This document shows positions 6,502 to 8,357 of a stretch of 8,357 nucleotides of DNA, in pieces (the first letter of the stretch is position 1; each line of letters opens with the position of its first letter). Made by a program: the position numbers and the translations under genes. The notes below the pieces were generated by a model. The model ran no database searches, was not told where the DNA came from, and worked only from the letters and a program-made list of their open reading frames with translations. The stretch comes from Gemmatimonadota bacterium (GTDB lineage Bacteria; Gemmatimonadota; Gemmatimonadetes; Longimicrobiales; Longimicrobiaceae): NCBI GenBank assembly GCA_019348265.1, contig JAHWJV010000140.1, forward strand, positions 1-8,357. The letters run 5' to 3'.

Positions 6502-8357
6502 ATGAAGCACGCCGCCGTCCGCGTCTATCAGCGACTGTATCCATACCGCCGGGCCCTCACCCTGGTGCTATACGGGTCCATCAGCGTCGTGGCGTTCGCG
6601 CTCGCCTTCCTCATCCGGTTCGAGCTCCAGGTCCCTGCTGAGTATGTGCGGGCGTTCGTCGGCACCATCCCTCTCCTGTTCCTGATCCGGACAGGCGCCA
6701 GCGCGGCCTTCCGGCTGAGTGCCGGACGCTGGCGGTTCGTGGGTACGCACGACGTGCTGCGGTTGGCGGCCTCGGTGGCTGCGGGGAGCACCGCCTTCGG
6801 CGTCATGCTTTACGCCTTCCCGCACGAGTTCCGGGTCCCCGTCTCGGTCTTCCTCCTGGAGGGGGTCTTCACCGCGCTCCTTACGGCCGGTCTCTGGATC
6901 GGTTATCGGGCGGGTCTGGGGTATTGGCGCTATCGCATCTCCGGGGTCCACGGGTCTGCGAAGCGGGTGTTGATCGTGGGCGCGGGGGAGGCGGGGGTCG
7001 CCCTCGCGCACGAGATGCGGCACCGCGCGACGGGGTATTGGCCGGTGGGGTTCGTGGATGACGATCCCTTCAAGTGGGGGACGTACCTGCACGGCATCGA
7101 GGTGATCGGCGCGCCCTCCGACCTGGCGCCGATTGCCCGGGTGAAGCGGGCGGAGATGATCGTCATCGCGGTCCCCTCCGCCACTCCGGCGCAGCTCCGC
7201 CGTCTCATGGAGCAGTGCGAGGCGGCGGGTCTCCCGGTGCGGGTGCTCCCCGGCATCCGGGAGGTGCTGGGCGGGCGCGTGGGCGTGGGACAGCTGCGCG
7301 AGGTAAGCATCGAGGACCTCCTCGGCCGCGATCCCATCCAGCTGGAGCTCCCGGAGCTCGCGTCCGACCTGGGGGCGCGCTCGGTGCTCATCACGGGAGC
7401 CGCGGGCTCCATCGGCTCCGAGCTCGCGCGCCAGGTGGCGCTGTACGCTCCGCGGACGCTGGTGCTCTTCGACCACGCGGAGACCAGCCTCTTCTATCTG
7501 GAGCTGGAGCTTCGCGAGCGCCACCCCGATCTGCACCTGATCCCCGTGGTCGGCGACATCGTGGACGGCGGGGCGGTGGAGCGCGTCTTCCGCGAGTACG
7601 TTCCCGAGCGGGTGTTCCACGCCGCCGCGTACAAGCACGTTCCGATGATGCAGATGAACGCCCGCGAGGCGGTGCGCAACAACGTCATCGGCACCTGGCG
7701 CGTAGCGGATGCGGCGGGGCGGCACGGCGCGGAGAAGTTCGTGCTGGTGAGCACCGACAAGGCGGTGCTCCCGGTGAGCGTGATGGGCGCCACGAAGCGC
7801 CTGGCGGAGATGGCGGTCCTCGAGCTACAGGGCAGCTACCCGGAGACCGTGTACGCCGCGGTGCGCTTCGGGAACGTGCTGGGGAGCAACGGAAGCGTGA
7901 TCCCCATCTTCAAGCGGCAGCTCAAGGCCGGGAAACCTCTCACCGTCACGCATCCGGAGGCGACCCGCTACTTCATGACCATCCCCGAGGCGGTGCAGCT
8001 CATCCTGCAGGCCTCTCTCCTCGCCGAGCTGCGCGGGCACATCGCCATGCTGGAGATGGGCGAGCCGGTGCGGATCGTGGACCTGGCGCGCAACCTCCTG
8101 CGCCTGGCGGGCGCCGCGGTGACTCCCGGGCAGCAGATCGTCTTCACGGGGCTCCGCCCGGGGGAGCGGCTCCACGAGGAGCTGGTGGCCCCCGACGAGG
8201 AGACCCGGCCCACCCCGATCTCCAAGGTGCACCTGGTGGAGACCAGCGGCGGCGCGGAGCTGGACCTCTGCGAGCGGCTCAAGGACTGGGAGTGGGCGCT
8301 GGACACGGGGCAGGAGCCCGCCGTACTCGCCTCGCTGGCGGAGCTGTTCCCCGGAGT
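6502..8357 (+). CDS. Membrane-bound nucleotide-sugar 4,6-dehydratase (FlaA1/WbpM/CapD family), partial at the right edge
   Basis: 618 residues are visible with no stop before the window ends; WbpM is about 665, so only the tail is missing. The family converts UDP-GlcNAc to a UDP-4-keto-6-deoxy sugar for capsule, O-antigen or glycoprotein glycans. Four hydrophobic helices fill about residues 18-145 (LVLYGSISVVAFALAFLIRF is the first). A first Rossmann domain carries GAGEAG (160-165). The catalytic SDR domain follows, with TGAAGSIGSEL (298-308) binding NAD(P), HAAAYKHVP (373-381), STDKAV (417-422) and MGATKR (428-433). Met428 takes the place of the usual SDR tyrosine, as known for this family, with Lys432 as partner. 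RFGNVLGSNGSVIP and RPGERLHEEL near the end are also typical. The linker after STDKAV reads LPVSV where most members have NPTNV. ATG 6502 follows AGAGAG by 11 bases; an in-frame ATG at 6436 would add 22 unremarkable residues. It is probably the first gene of a separate transcription unit serving the same polysaccharide locus. Confidence 0.93.
   Translation, partial: MKHAAVRVYQRLYPYRRALTLVLYGSISVVAFALAFLIRFELQVPAEYVRAFVGTIPLLFLIRTGASAAFRLSAGRWRFVGTHDVLRLAASVAAGSTAFGVMLYAFPHEFRVPVSVFLLEGVFTALLTAGLWIGYRAGLGYWRYRISGVHGSAKRVLIVGAGEAGVALAHEMRHRATGYWPVGFVDDDPFKWGTYLHGIEVIGAPSDLAPIARVKRAEMIVIAVPSATPAQLRRLMEQCEAAGLPVRVLPGIREVLGGRVGVGQLREVSIEDLLGRDPIQLELPELASDLGARSVLITGAAGSIGSELARQVALYAPRTLVLFDHAETSLFYLELELRERHPDLHLIPVVGDIVDGGAVERVFREYVPERVFHAAAYKHVPMMQMNAREAVRNNVIGTWRVADAAGRHGAEKFVLVSTDKAVLPVSVMGATKRLAEMAVLELQGSYPETVYAAVRFGNVLGSNGSVIPIFKRQLKAGKPLTVTHPEATRYFMTIPEAVQLILQASLLAELRGHIAMLEMGEPVRIVDLARNLLRLAGAAVTPGQQIVFTGLRPGERLHEELVAPDEETRPTPISKVHLVETSGGAELDLCERLKDWEWALDTGQEPAVLASLAELFPG

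Noticed and set aside
6568..7725. Antisense open frame of 385 codons opposite the dehydratase
   Set aside because: It is composed of His/Arg/Pro/Glu-rich low-complexity sequence with no motifs; the + strand holds an unmistakable FlaA1-type enzyme.

Overview
The window is GC-rich, tightly packed DNA from a Gram-negative (didermic) bacterium, with every supported gene on the + strand. An outer-membrane Wzi-type protein and a heavy-metal RND pump fragment both imply two membranes. The wording of the Wzi-like N-terminus and the codon style remind me of Gemmatimonadota (for example Longimicrobium relatives). That placement is an impression, not a demonstration.

Layout: (1) 1-about 375 is an internal piece of a CzcA/CusA-type heavy-metal RND efflux pump, cut by the window on the left. 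It runs in the same open frame, with no stop, into (2) a nearly complete Wzi-family capsule assembly outer-membrane protein ending at 1908. The junction lies at about 361-378. The next genes follow head to tail: (3) a Wzx-type polysaccharide flippase (ends 3449; no ATG/GTG/TTG at a sensible start), (4) a family-2 glycosyltransferase (3478-4308), (5) a second GT2 with a TPR-like C-terminal tail (4313-5332), and (6) a third GT2 (5329-6276) joined to the previous gene by an ATGA overlap. A 225-base gap (6277-6501) has no convincing gene and probably holds a promoter. Then (7) a long membrane-bound FlaA1/WbpM/CapD-type nucleotide-sugar 4,6-dehydratase begins at 6502 and runs off the right edge.

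Together this is part of a Wzx/Wzy-type surface polysaccharide locus. The dehydratase makes a UDP-4-keto-6-deoxy amino sugar precursor, the three GT2 enzymes extend a lipid-linked repeat unit, Wzx flips it across the inner membrane, and the Wzi-like barrel would help hold or organise the polysaccharide at the outer surface. No Wzy polymerase, initiating phosphoglycosyltransferase, Wza or Wzc is visible here.

The most unusual point is the RND-Wzi in-frame junction. It is either a real deletion/recombination that gave Wzi a new start and ribosome binding site, or an assembly chimera. I found no convincing new defence system, CRISPR array, mobile element or RNA gene.
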